Positions 26,787 through 40,005 of a stretch of DNA of 64,000 nucleotides are shown here, in pieces. The stretch is from Primulina eburnea (lineage: Eukaryota; Streptophyta; Magnoliopsida; Lamiales; Gesneriaceae): assembly GCF_022965805.1 (NCBI RefSeq), contig NC_133109.1, positions 1,627,001 through 1,691,000 on the forward strand, given 5' to 3'. The notes under the pieces are model-generated. The model did no database searches, had not been told where the DNA came from, and saw nothing but the letters and a program-made list of their open reading frames with translations. How positions within the stretch are numbered: the first letter of the stretch is position 1; the number at the start of each line of letters is the position of its first letter. The position numbers and the translations under genes are program-made.

Positions 26787-29700
26787 CTATGCCTTGGATG
26801 GGTCTATCGCACTACTCGTGAAATCCCACAATTTTTTGGCCAGTTCATGATCCTTTGCTTGCAAGCTTGTCTCGGCTAACGCACAATCCGAGTAATACTT
26901 CCCACTCACACCCTTAACATCTGGATGCAATGCCACATAGCAGGTTGTTGCTGCTCCCTGCATTACACGCCACATGAAAACATCAAATACACAACAAATA
27001 AAATTTCATAATCGGATGGTATTTAGCTAGACATAGCACTGTCTTTTGTATTTATTAACTGAATCGATCCTCAAATTAAGCATGAGAACTGTTACCTGCT
27101 GAACATTTTTCATCACATGCTTAACAAGAACAGCGACAAGGCCTGGATTACTCCAAAGGTAGAGAAATTGTTTAGATATAAGATAAGTAAGGCGTGTATC
27201 ACAACTACCCATGTATAAGTGATCTAAACCTTGCAGGGTTCCCAAATTATAGGTAGTATTGTTGTACAAAGTACACGAGAATGAAGGTAAGCAGTAAGAA
27301 CACATGGTCCATGGACACAGGAAATTGTGGCGTGGTTACCATAGCCATCACATAAATTTGAACCTATATCCTTAATACAGTTTTCAATTTCAAACGTGTG
27401 AATGACAGGGAGTAAGAAACCATCAAACAAGAAGAGATCTGTTACCATTAACAAATCCAAAATGACGAAACAAGTTGGTGGCAATTGCTCCTGGATGAAG
27501 TGAGTTGGCTGTTATCTCGACGTTCTCTTCCTTCAATGAAATCACTCAGTTTCTTACAAAATATTATAGCTAACATAATGACCAACATTACAATCACACT
27601 CAATACAAAAGCGTAAATTGTTTTAATACAAGCATGCAACCCTCTCCAACATGTTAGCTTTTACATAAAGTGGTTGGTAATATCTGTCTTCTCAGACTCA
27701 TATAGGCAAATGGGCTGTAAATACCCTGAAAGGTTCATTTTCCTAGCCAGATTTCATAATCAAACCAGTTGAAAGTATAAGTTCAGCTTCAAGTCAATGT
27801 ATTTAAACCTCAGAACATCGATCGAAAATTTTATCACAAACTGTAATCTAACAAGTTGATAGGAGAACCCAATTTCAGCTCTAGAGGCGGAAGAGCCTCC
27901 CAATTTATTGTCCGCTCTGTAATTTCTTGTGGACAATCTGCTCCATTTATAAGTAGTTAGTACATGCACCTTAATTTAGCCTATAATGTGAACATAGTTC
28001 ACGTTGTTGACAGTAGCCCAATGATAATCTTTTCTTAGGCCCCAATTTCGTTGCATTGATTCTCAATAGAAGTACCAATATTGAGTCATAAGCCAAGCGG
28101 ACAACCCAAGTCCAGAAGAATGGCCTTCTAGGTGGGGAATCTTCTCAAACTTATTAACCACTTCACAATTTATTGTGGAGTCAATGTTGCATCATAACAG
28201 CGTGGGTAAGATTTCTCTCTGACTGCATGAGAAAGTCATTAACATAGAAAGTAGCAAACTGACATTTCTTAATATGTATTTTACCTTCAAACGCCTTGCT
28301 AGTTCATTAGCATGTAGCACATTAGCAAGTTTAGATTGTCCGTATGCAGATAAGCGGTTATACCTGCACGTGCAAAAAAATTAGTATGTAGCAGAAAAGA
28401 AATAACTTAATCAATAAAACTTGCAACATAAACTGGGAAACAATGTAGCTTTTGTGTGAATCTCTTCCCATTAATGGTTGATGATAACATTATTTTAACT
28501 TCCCTACTCGATAAGGTTAGTGGACGGTCTCTGGTAAAATGGCTTCACCTTGATTGATCAGTAATTTTATCAAAGCAGATCCCTTCAGGATATGAAAACT
28601 TGTGTCGCCGGGATGAGACATTGACAATCCTTCCTTCTCGACTACTTTCGCTAGCTGTTCTCTTCATGGTTTCCAACATCAAATCTGTCAGTAGGAAATG
28701 TCCTGTGGGAAGAGAATGCATGAGTAACAGGATGAAGTAAGACTAGAAAATTCTTAACTAGGAAAACTGAAATCATCCACCTGCCTACTATCCAAATTAA
28801 AATGGTTGTTCCACTTTCCCCATGCAAGAGTAAAAACAACTTAAGTCATAAATATCTTTCCAGTACATTTTACATTTTATGTTGAAGATGAATGCAGATC
28901 TCACCCACGTGATTTGTTGCAAACTGCAGCTCTATGTTGTCTTTCGAAAGCGTGAAAGGTGTTGCCATAACTCCAGCATTATTACTAGAGGAGAGCCAAA
29001 TATCTAATCAGAGAAAGTAATACTTGCCATAGTTTGGGCACGGAAACTGCCTAAATATTTTTCAAAAAAGCGACAAATTAAAAGTTGAGTAACGCATATC
29101 AATACTTATTAGCAGCACCAAGCATATACTTCTGCATTTATTGAGAGAAGTGGTACCGAGGATTTAGTATGATAACTAAAGAAGATGCGAGAAGAAATAA
29201 CAAGAAATATAAGTGGCAACAAGGACTCTTGTTTATTTTCAGATTAAAACCTCATTAAATGCAATCATTAAAACATGGTCCAACTAAATCTAGATCAACA
29301 AAGTTAAATACCAACAAGTGAAATGTGTTGTCTTGTATATTAATAAAAAATACTCTGATATTGCCGATGGTTTGTGGCCCATTTGGCACAGAGATTCTAA
29401 GTTTGGGACGAGGTCGGGTTCGAGACCCAATTGTAAAAATCTCCACCCCGACTCAGGAAAACAAGATAGTCCAATGTAAAAAAGTTTTGTATCAGTTGTG
29501 ATTCACATCTCTTACATGAGTATATTTAGCGGTAGGTTCAAGGAATTGAACTTTGACGCAAACTTTCTGATCGATGCAATTGAACTGAGATCTAACTCCA
29601 TAGCATCAACTCTTGCATCGGGAACTTGTTTAACAATTTCTTGTTTGACCTCATTTCCAGTACAGAGATTTCTGACAGCCATTATGACATGGACACCACG

Positions 29701-30586
29701 CAGTGCAAGAACCCTTGATGTTTCTGCTCCAATACCACTTGAAGCTCCTATAATTATAATGATATTAGTTTCTTATAGCATGAAATACAGGAAAAAGTGG
29801 TCAACTATTGAATGTACTCGTATAATTTCTTTTCCTGAATAAGTTGTACGAACACATGGATGCCTTCATATCCTCCGTGACACAAAAGAGATCGACTAAA
29901 ATGTTTTGTAATTTACCAAATGTCAGTCATGTGCCTAATTCATGAATCTTGAGTCCGATCCACATTCTATATTTACAAAAAGGGTTACATATCCAACCTG
30001 AAATAGGACTGGAATAATCTTTCGGAACTGCTACTTACATTATCTGAATGATAACACAAGAAAGTTCATTCATTGCTTCTACATTCTTTTCAACAAACTA
30101 TATGTTCTCCGTAAACGCTTTTGCCGTGAGTTACACATTACAATTCTTGAAGTGAATTTACAGCATTGTAAAGTTAATTCACGATACTACTTGCTCTCTC
30201 CACCTAGTAATGTAACAATTGTAGTAAAGACAAGTAAACTATCGCATTCCCAAGAAAACCTCGAAATTCCCAGAGAAAAACACACTGGAGACCAATCGTA
30301 AAACAGCAAAGAACTCAACTTTCTCAACAGTGAACTAATGATTGACAAAAAATATCCCAGAATGGCAAACTAAAACTTTGATCATCAACGCAAAATAGCA
30401 TAACCATGAGAAATAGAAATCAACCCCCCACCCCCCCAATCCAAAGTACGCACAACACTGAAAAGGAAGCAGAAAAGAACCTGTAACAACGGCGGTGAGA
30501 CCCGACCCATCTATCCCTTCAGTAACTTGCTCCGCCGTGGAGGTAGCCGAGAATCCAGACGCCCCTTTTCTGCTAAACAACCACAT
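26787..30586 (-). CDS. Short-chain dehydrogenase/reductase, TIC32-like, complete
   Basis: An NAD(P)-dependent short-chain dehydrogenase of the plant group containing TIC32, a redox-sensing component of the chloroplast inner-envelope translocon, and related retinol-dehydrogenase-like proteins. Eight exons: 30481-30586, 29516-29747, 28905-28984, 28549-28702, 28285-28363, 27446-27530, 27096-27142 and 26787-26957. All introns are GT-AG, and the product is 317 aa, usual for the family. The beginning [19 protein letters not shown] is characteristic. The Rossmann glycine motif is TGASSGIG (35-42), NNAG is at 114-117, and the catalytic pair is Tyr198/Lys202 in [15 protein letters not shown] follows. 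It ends AIDPSKA. TIC32 itself versus a close paralogue cannot be decided here, since the C-terminal calmodulin-binding segment was not assessed. Divergent neighbour: the U-box kinase gene starts further right on the same strand. Confidence 0.93.
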
Positions 30587-30988
30587 CTTTCTCCGTTGAT
30601 CATCAAATTACTGCATAAAGAACCTTCAACTCAAGGTGAAGTTACTGCTACACTTGGTTGTAGGTGTGTAAAATGGCCGGATTCACTTTTATCTAGTTCA
30701 AATTTTCTGCGACCGATGCTGATCCATTCCATAGATTCCCAATTTGGTATTAATTTTTAAATATTTATTATGTATAATAATATTATATGGTAACAAAAAA
30801 AGTATTTGTATAATAAAATAAAAAAATAAAGATTAAATGAATCTATCTATAGTTTTAAAAAATAATTAAAGTTTAGTATTGTAATAATTAACAATTCCTC
30901 ATGAATCTACAAAATTATGTTGTAATAAAAAAAACTCACTGTCTTGACATCAATATCTCATATTTGACAATAAATTTAAGGCGACGAA
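30587..30988. other. Promoter side of the TIC32-like gene
   Basis: AT-rich upstream sequence of the minus-strand gene starting at 30586. A plus-strand frame across the start (30527-30760) is a shadow. Confidence 0.4.
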
Positions 30989-31172
30989 AACTTGTGTGAG
31001 AGTATCTCACGAGTCGTATTTTGTGAGACAAATATCTTATTTAGGTCATCCATGAAAAAATATTACTTTTTATGCTAAGAGTGTTACTTTTTATTGTAAG
31101 TATTAGTAGAGTTGACCAGTCTCACATATAAAGATTCGTGAGACCGTCTCACAAGAGAATTACTCATTTAAG
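30988..31172 (+). mobile_element. MITE, GTGAGACGGTCTCAC family, plus orientation
   Basis: It begins AAAACTTGTGTGAGAGTATC and ends TTCGTGAGACCGTCTCACAA. The interior has TTTAGGTCATCCATGAAAAA and TTACTTTTTATGCTAAGAGT. It lies about 400 bp upstream of the TIC32-like start codon. Confidence 0.8.
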
Positions 31173-31918
31173 GTTCTCGATCGAAATGTAACAAACATCT
31201 CCTCTCATTCAGGTGGAAAAAACATTAACAAATAGTATATCATATTTTTTAAATAAAATATTCATGCTTTTTTATTCATTATTTATTTATATTTTTCGTA
31301 CAAGTATTTTGTTTCAAAAACAAAAATGAAACCTTGCTAATTATTGTTGATGCTTAATCCAGATTAGGCGTAAGCTCACTTGAGATTAGGTGTTGCTTGA
31401 ACGAATTTTTTACACACTAACGAAGAATATTAATATTTCTTGAAAATGTGACAGTGGTTGTATGATATAAACATTCTGTTTCTGTAAATGTTATGCATAT
31501 TTTTAATTCTTCGAAAACATACATGTTCATCAAAACACCAAAATATCATGTTTGAGATAAAATATCCAATTATATCAACTCGTCCACCGAACATAAATTA
31601 CCACAAATCTTCGAGAGTTATGAATTCTTGTTGATACCTATGGATGAGCCCGTTAAGATCAGACTCAAATCATATTTTGGACTAATGACTCATCTCGAAA
31701 CAAGGTAGAATGTCCATCACAAGCCCATGTATTCTGCTATAGGTAGCAGATCAAATCACAAGACTCCTTTACACACCCAAAGAATACAAGGGTTGATATA
31801 CATTTGAAATAACATTCGTTGGTTTGAACAGCACATGATAGATAGTAAATAACACGAAATGGGTTTTCTTCTTCCATTTTTTGACACACAATATTTATAC
31901 ATTTTGGTACAAAATGAG
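31173..31918. other. Spacer and probable 3' UTR of the U-box kinase gene
   Basis: No coding sequence is supported. The part nearest 31918 is presumably the 3' UTR of the minus-strand gene that stops at 31919. Confidence 0.5.
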
Positions 31919-34900
31919 TTAGGTGTGTTGCTGCCACTCCTGAATAGCATAATAAAGAGCATAGTTGGGAAGAAGGTCACAGTTCTCGAGCTTTAGATTT
32001 GTCATTGGTGAAGTCTTATGTCCACTACCAAACCACCCTTTAATCGCGTCGGCTTCGTATGTGAAACCATCTGCTGCTATACATGGATCGTTCATAACTT
32101 CCTGCGGATTCAAAGAAAATGAAACAAAAAAAAAAGAGTCTCAGTCGAGGGAAGGCAACATCTCTACAAGGTTGCTGCCAAAGTTACATCTCTGCTCCCA
32201 TGTATGAGTATATAATTAACGAGCGCCTGGCGCTATAGGAAGTTCTAATCACTATGCCACAGTAGTGGTCACATGGGACAGTATACAAGATTGGAACTCT
32301 CAATGATTCCTCTCTCAAAAATATTGTATCAAAAATTATATTTGATGATTAACTGAGTAAAATAAATCTTTAAAACTAGGTAGCAGATCATGTATTGTGT
32401 TTTTTCCCATAAGCCGTAAATGGGATAATGAAGGTGCTTCCCAACAATAGAATATACAGTTTCCCCAAACTCCCGAGTGTTTCAAAAATAGTTTGTTAAA
32501 TGCATAAAAGTTCATGAAAAACGTGCAAATTTAAGGTGAGAAATGCACCTGAAGGATAGGACATACAAAATGAGAGGGTACTTTTTGCTGACTCCTGGAT
32601 TTCGAGCTTGTAGAAGTAGACATTGACTGTGACTGGTGGCACAAGTCCTTCAACGGTTCAAGGACAAGCCATATTTCAGATGAAAGATCGGGTCGATCCA
32701 AGTTATTTGCCTCACAGCACCTCAAAGCCAAATCAGCCAACTTCTTAGCTTGCTCGAGTGGCCATTCTCCAGCTGACAGGTCTAAAACAGCATTCAAGTT
32801 TCCTCTTTCCGAGGCACATTTCACATCCTGAACTACAGTACTAGCTGGTCTTGCAGTTAAGAGTCGTAAGAGAATGATCCCAAAGGAGAAGACATCAGCT
32901 TCAGAGGTACAAACTCCATTTTCAAGAATTTCAGGGTCCGTATAAGCTTTAATTTCGGGATCATTGTTACAGGTAAAAGGATTCTCGTTCTGAGACATCA
33001 AATTATAAATTCCGAGGTCACTTATTTTGCAAACAAAATTGGGATCGAGAAGAATTTTGGAGGGTTTCAAGTTTCCATGAACATTACAACTATGATTGGC
33101 ACGCAAGAAGACAAGGACGCTGCATATCTCAATGGCAATTCTTATTCGGGTTTGCCATAAAAGAGCGTGAATTTTGGCTGGAGTGGAGAGGACATCTTCG
33201 AGGCTACCATTCTCAATGTACTCGTACACGAGTGACCTGGATTCAGGACAGGCACCAATAAGCGAAACTAGATTTGGGTGCCTCACCCTGCTTAAAACTT
33301 CCACCTGCGGTAAGAGAAGGGTTTAGTTCCACATATAAGAGACATCAAGTATATACTTCACTTCTGATTACGAAAAATAAGCTTTTATAATCCATACAAG
33401 AGTGCATTCGAGTCTTGGATTCACTTCCTTGGCTGCCTTTCCCACTTCGAAAAATGAAATCAAACATTACCTTCTGGTCTTTTCATCCTCAAAAAGTAAT
33501 TTCCTCTTTCTAAAATACTCTAAAACTATATTATATTCAAATCCAGTACAGTATTTGAAGTTTTGAAATACCCCACACACCATTAAAAATATATAATCAA
33601 ACATATTCTCACATGATATGACATGTACAGGAAAGAATACAAAACAAAATACACAATCATATTCTCCAAGATATTTTCCAAACAAAATATTCTTAGCCAA
33701 AAAAGAAATTCAAACATAACCCAAGTATTTCTGTATTAAAAATCAAGCTAAACAAAAGTATTTGAACTAAAACATACACTTCAGTAAATCATTTTTACTA
33801 CATGTGGCCGACAATGGTGTCAAGATTTATGTAAGAGCTACCTCGTACTTGAATTCTGAATCACTTTGAGAACCAGAAGAAGGCAACATCTTTATAGCTA
33901 CTTTAGAATGGAAAAGCACTCCCTTGAAAACGCTCCCACTTCGTCTCTCCCCAATTCTATGACAGGGATTAAAATCTTGGGTGGCTTCTATGATATCCGA
34001 GAAAGAGACTCCAAAAAACTGCATACTTGATATTCCCACAGGACCATCATTTGCCAAAGTCATAAGTTTATTAACTTTTCTGATAGCAGAATCAAACTCT
34101 ATCCGCAGTTTATCCCGAGTCCCCTTAAATGTTATCATGAGATTCACTGCTTGAATAATCTTGTCCTCTAACTCTTTCTCTGAGCAACGGGCTTTGCTTA
34201 GTTCATTTTCTAATTCAGGTATATGATCCCTAATCAGCCGAAGTTCTTTCAGAGATTGAGCTTGGCGATTTTTCATTATTTGGATTTCTTGACTCTGAGT
34301 AGTTGATACCTCCTCAATCTCTTGTCTTCGGTTCATCTCTTCCTTGTATCGACTTTCTGCTGCTACTGCCTGAAAAAGGGTGCGATGAGTTGCATCATTT
34401 GATTCAAGAAATTACAAAGGAGCAACTTTCTCACTTGTTTCCGGTTCGAAACAAGTCGAGAATGTATATATGCATTTATATGGATATGTGAGAGCTGAAG
34501 ATGGCATATATTCGTTCGAGCCAACTAAAATTTATGAGGACCAACGAATGAGCTTTTCAGATGCTCCACTACTCTTTATTAACAGAAAGATACACTTGGT
34601 GATTCTTATTGTTTAGTGGACAACATGTTATGAATAGGCTACAGTAATAGTGATATAAAATATAACTGACAACATAGGAGAAAGGATCGAAGAGGACAAT
34701 CTAATAATGTATTTTTACCTTATGCAGAGCATCAAAGGCATCTTCTTCAGCCCTCCACCGATTCAATGATTCTTCGAATAATTTCTGGTTCCAGATCTTG
34801 ACATCTTTCAGAGTATGCTCCAGTCTATCTTGAATGTCGCTAGTTTCATTTTGATGGCAGATGAGATCCTGGAATGAATGATTTTCTATTAAATCGACGT

Positions 34901-37413
34901 ACTGAACAAATTTTTGAAAAATTATCATTTTATGCCTTTTGCAGGCGCAAGTTTATACATTCAGGACTCAGAAGTTCAGCAAAGGTGTACTAAATGATTC
35001 TCCATGAGAGGAAATGAAACGTACCAAAGAGTTGCTAGATGATGAACATGGTAAGTTCTCTTGAAGCTTCACTTTTTCAAATAAAGGTGAGCTACTTCCA
35101 CTTTCTGCTGTAGTAGTTGAATCCAAAGGGCTAACCAACTCTTCTATCAACCTTGTTGAGTGCTCGAAACACACATTGTCAGCATTGACATTCATGTTTT
35201 CCACATGATCATGTGTTAATGTTGATCCACCACCGTTTAAGGGAAAAGACAAGGTTCTAACAGGAGTCAACCAAGAGCCACTGCCCACAGGCCTAATCAA
35301 GAAAAGGAAACACCATTTTGTCAGTAAACTACAATATCATCAACTCCCAAAAGCAGCAACAGCTTCTTCTGTGCTAAAATGCATCCAGACTATTGAACTT
35401 TCACAAAGTCATCACATCATGTCTGGGCCCAAGGGCCTACAGGCCCATGCAAGTATGAATTCACAAATGGACTGTACATCAACTAAGTTGTACCCCTCCT
35501 TACTTTGCGGCAATGATTGCATAAGTTGCTAGAAGAACTCATTGCATTCTCTCATACACATCGACACCCTCCCCGCAATCTGATGTCCAACAGGATATTA
35601 CAATAATATCACGCCTAGCCCATGGTCATGCAAGCAAGACTTCACACAGTAAATTCCACTAGCATCTAATCCATATCCGTCCTCCTTACGGAAATAAGTT
35701 GATAAAGGAGTCATATGTATAGTCGTATAACCCATCTAATCACGTCCGGCGATGGACATGGAAGAGGAATATTGCATATTAACAAACCTTGAATAAATGA
35801 GGTCTCCTTTGCAAATGAACCAAATATGACATGATAATGGTGCCTGCTGGCACACAATCATAGCTTTATTGGACTTGATCTCTGAAAATTTCCTGCAATC
35901 TAGATAATTCTGTATCAGTAACCAAAGGAACTCCTCGCACGGAACAGGCTTTAAGACTTTAATACTAAGAGTTCTATTAATTTTTATTGGCCATATAATG
36001 AAACTAAATCTCCTAATTACAGGAACAAAAAAGGTTTGCTGTATCGCAATTTTTTAACTCTGTCATTTCTACAAAAACCGGTCAGCTAAAACAATGTATC
36101 CGCAAATAAACGATGGTTCGGCAGCATAAAGTTTGGAAACAACTCATACTTTGTTAAGAATGTATCAGCTGCAGCTCCCATGACGAGATGACTTATTCTG
36201 TGCTGAGCGATAAGTTTTAGGATCCCTTTCTCAGTATTGTTCATTTCTATCAAAACTTTATCAGCCTGTATCTGCAGAAATACATGGTAGTTGACTTTCT
36301 TTGGAGATACATGAACGATAATAATTCATGTTTGATGTCTTAATAATAAGCAAAGACGTAAATTTCAACGATTTAAAGCGTATCAGTAAACAATTGCCGT
36401 TAATTATTTATCCATCTATAAGCATAATTAATAAGAAATGATAAAATCTGATTTCAGCAGTTAATATGCAAAGCAACAGGAAGAGTAAATAGTATAGCTA
36501 CCCCCATCTGGAATAGGAATAGAAGGTACTGATTCAGAAGTTTTTGATCCTTTAGCCGGTCAGTTTCCTCATATGCATTAATAGCCAAATTTTTAAGTTT
36601 GCTCTCCGGCAGCTTTCCATTCACTGGAAACGTAGAGCATTCAAAAGCTTAAGTCAATTTCGATGAATAATTCAACTTTTCATGTTAGAAAATGCATTGA
36701 CAAATGCCCCACACTAAATCAAAAATAACATTTGGACGAAACAGACATGTAACAGCCATAAATAAATATTTAGTAACACCAAAACAATTTGCACAAAAAC
36801 CAGTTCATTACCATCATCCTTTATATCACTTATACGCAAATAAACAGGTGCGAACTGCGGACATTTTACAGAACATCGACCGAGAGATGAACAAACAAAG
36901 AACAAATAACGACAAAACAAATTCAAAATACATTATGTTATGAACCAATTCAACTTGTCAAAATAGATTTCAAGCAAATAATTTACCAAACAAAATAAAA
37001 GGACTTCCCTATACCCATCAAGAAGAGAACCAAAAACCTTAATATATCGACACAACCACGAGTGGAAGAAACTAATAGCTCGGAAAGTGAAAAGTACACC
37101 AATCCACAACCAATTCTTTCCCAAGCCAACAGCTTTGAGTTTAGAATCCAAAACCCACCAATCAATTCAACACAAATTCAAACACATCTGCAAAATCATC
37201 CACCCACAAGAAAAAAAAAACATGTTTTGAATTGAGCTTACAAAGTGAGACCAAAATCGTGGGATGGTGAACATGCAAGAGGCATATCTTCCTCCCCTCA
37301 AAACTCGTCACCGCCCACTCCAGCAAAGACTTTCCCTGCTTGACATTTCTTCCCACAGCAACGTACACCGTAGGATTACAATCAAAGGATTCTCCTTCAC
37401 GACCCACCATCAT
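31919..37413 (-). CDS. USP / coiled-coil / kinase-like / U-box protein (PUB32/33-type), complete
   Basis: A plant U-box E3 ubiquitin ligase of the receptor-like cytoplasmic kinase IX type. Nine exons: 37242-37413, 36502-36623, 36150-36271, 35788-35892, 35025-35292, 34719-34868, 33842-34369, 32549-33304 and 31919-32101. They join in frame to 801 aa. Order: an N-terminal UspA-like domain (about 14-160; VYVAVGRNVKQGKSLLEWA at the start, HRISHLVMGAAADTF later), a Ser-rich linker, a coiled coil (about 265-415), a kinase fold (about 440-700) and a C-terminal U-box (about 730-801; HFVCPILQEVMNDPCIAADG). The kinase keeps Lys473 (VAIK), but the glycine loop reads GERRSGSV, the HRD aspartate is replaced by Asn567 (HGNLKPSKILLD) and DFG is DLG (585-587). 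This points to a pseudokinase; the U-box looks intact. The closest named relative is probably PUB32. Two adjacent ATGs open the protein; the upstream one was used. Confidence 0.92.
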
Positions 37414-38079
37414 CCCAATTCCAAAATCGCTCAGTAGTTGATGAGTTTGAATAAAGAATATTGAAATTTTATCAGGTAAGAGAAGTTAAAAATAAAGTCT
37501 TGGTCAGTGAGAAAATTAGCCCTGTAGGCTGTAGGTGTCTGACCAACTCTTCTTCTTGAATTTTTGCGAAAAAGGACTACTTGAACATTACGTGCTAGTT
37601 GGTTTGTGATCAATGGGTCAACCAGGTTGATGAAAAATAAATTCCAAATACCAGAGAAATTGGCTTTTTGTTCATGTTTTACCATAAGCAGCCTATTTTT
37701 TCAGTCGTTTTCCCCTTTACTTTTCTTCTGGCTTTTCTACACGATATATGAGATAAGGTATTAAGGTTGTTTGTGATAATTTTTACAACAATTGAGCTTC
37801 GTATTTATTAATATAGAATTTAAATTCAGTATTTTATTTTGGTTGAAATAAAAAAAACGCGGTTTTTGATTCTTTTTCCCCATTTTCGGTTTGAATTTAC
37901 GATTTTTTTTCTTTGTTTAGACTAAAGTATGAAGACCTCTACATTAACATATTACTAAATGGTAAGAACTTTCATATACACTCAAACGAAAATGAATAGG
38001 TCTCTCGAAACAGTCTCACGAATCTTTATCGACTACAAAAAAAACGGATGACTTAACGACGGTTTTATGATAGGGTCAC
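37414..38079. other. Promoter side of the U-box gene
   Basis: Upstream sequence of the minus-strand gene, becoming AT-rich beyond about 37740. No other gene is supported; the frame at 37431-37685 has no recognisable features. Confidence 0.4.
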
Positions 38080-38245
38080 GAATCTTGTGAGACAGTCTCA
38101 CGAATCTCTTGTGAGATAAATCAACTCTACTTATATTCACAATAAAAAGTAATAATCTTAATATAAAAAGTAATACTTTTTTCACGGATGATCCAAATAA
38201 GATATATGTCTCACAAAATACGACCCGTGATACCGTCTCATATTT
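38080..38245 (-). mobile_element. MITE, GTGAGACGGTCTCAC family, minus orientation
   Basis: It begins AATCTTGTGAGACAGTCTCA and ends CGACCCGTGATACCGTCTCA. An extra partial left end (GAAACAGTCTCACGAATCTT, near 38007-38026) suggests either an internal duplication or two overlapping insertions. Confidence 0.75.
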
Positions 38246-39076
38246 TATCATTTATAAATATAATATATTTTACTATATTATTAATAGAGATTAATAATAT
38301 AGACACAAAATGGTGCATTCGTGGCGATTTTTTGTTTTTGTTTTCCCTTTTCTCATCTCTATTTGAGTATAGATCAAATTAATTCTAAAGAAACCCGTAC
38401 AAACACGGAATGATGTGTCGATGAGCTACTTTTTATTATTATTTAGGGATTAATGTCATCAAAATTATTTTTATGTAAATATGATTTTTAAGTATATTAA
38501 CTTACAAATATCTACTTGTGAATATTAGTAAATTTTAATTAATTAATATGTATTATAAAATAAATTACCATACCATCATCATTCTAAAACGTGTTTTATA
38601 CAATTTTTACTTAATTTTAAAAGTCTATATATTGAAATAGAATATTACAATTTCAGTCACTGAACACCAAAAACAAGTGGAACTGAAAGGGCATGCTACT
38701 ACTGGGGAAACACTCATATTAAAAAGGTTCAAATTTTCACAAAATAGTTGAAGAAATAAGATAAAATGAATTTTTTTTTATTTTTTTTTATGAGATAATG
38801 ATTTCTTGTTCTAACTTTAAGTGATTTAAGAATTTGTTGAAGATAATTTGGTTTATATAGAAATAATCTAATTTGTTATATAATTTGAACAAGTCCATTT
38901 TCCGGCTAATAATCTAAAATAGAAAAAGGCTCAATTTTGTTAAAGAAAAATGTTTTGATATTTTAAACATTAATTTTCATATACACGTAATATTGTATAT
39001 AAATAATAATGAGAATAATTTAAGAGTTCAAAGTTGATTTTGTCAACTTCGTACCACGATCAATTCTAAAAGAATT
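38246..39076. other. AT-rich spacer, nothing recognised
   Basis: No gene or element end is supported. Confidence 0.4.
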
Positions 39077-39077
39077 A

Positions 39078-39260
39078 GTATTTTGTGAGCTGGTCTCACA
39101 AATCTTTAAATATGAGACGAGTCAACCCTATCAATATTCACAATAAAAAGTAATACTCTTAGCATAAAAAGTAATATTTTTTTATGTATGACATAAATAA
39201 GATATCTGTCTCACAAAATATCACGCGTGAGACCGTATCACACAAGTTTTTGTCATTCTC
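39078..39260 (-). mobile_element. MITE, GTGAGACGGTCTCAC family, minus orientation
   Basis: It begins TTTTGTGAGCTGGTCTCACA and ends CGCGTGAGACCGTATCACAC. The interior core is CACAATAAAAAGTAATACTC and GACATAAATAAGATATCTGT. Confidence 0.8.
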
Positions 39261-39455
39261 AAATATGCATAAATGGTCGATGAGCCCAAATGGGTTAAAA
39301 AAAAAATCAATGTCAATTTACAGGCTTTAATTTAATTTAATGTGTCAAAATCACATTACATTCATTCATTTTATTATTATTATTATTAAACACAATAAGA
39401 ATTGGTATCATAAGATTTTTTTAAAAAAATTGAAATTAGAGGTTGGACTTGTGAG

Positions 39456-39997
39456 TAGGGGTGTTCATCGGGCTGTTCGGTTCTGTTTTTGGTTTTTTAT
39501 TTCGGTTTTAGAAATATATAATCCGATATCCGAACCATTTTTCTTCGGTTCGGTTTTCTACAAAAACGGTTCGGTTATTTCGGTAGGTTAATTCGGTATT
39601 GGCATAATTATTTAAATTAATAATATAAATATATTGTAAAATATAATATATTAAATTTCTATATGTTTTCTTAGTAAAAAATTTTAAATATAAGGTCTAA
39701 ATTAATTAAACAAACAACAATCAACTAGAAATTGTTCAAAATGGTTTTTCATTCACTAAATATCATATCAAAATATATAATATAAATAAAAATATTAAAA
39801 AATCATTAATTTAATGAAATTTCGGTTTTTTCGATTTTGACATATATAATCTAAAACCGAACCAAATAAACTTTGATTTTAACCTTTATATCCGAATTAC
39901 AAAATTCGGCTTTCGGTTCGGTTCGGACTTGGGTGTTTGGTTCTTTCGGTTTCGATTTTCGGTTTTTCTAGCTTTATCCGAAGTTTGAACACCCCTA
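39456..39997. mobile_element. hAT-type MITE with terminal inverted repeats and 8-bp target duplication
   Basis: The left end is TAGGGGTGTTCA at 39456-39467 and the right end is its exact inverse, TGAACACCCCTA, at 39986-39997. Flanks are CTTGTGAG (39448-39455) and CTTGTGAA (39998-40005), an 8-bp target duplication with one mismatch, which is the hAT size. Length is 542 bp. The interior is dominated by TTCGGTT/AACCGAA repeats and has no transposase, so it is non-autonomous. Confidence 0.85.
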
Positions 39998-40005
39998 CTT
40001 GTGAA

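Noticed and set aside
29390..29460. tRNA-like box (GGTTCGAGACC) in the TIC32-like first intron
   Set aside because: No cloverleaf or A box could be found around it; a similar phrase at about 61797-61835 suggests a dispersed repeat instead.
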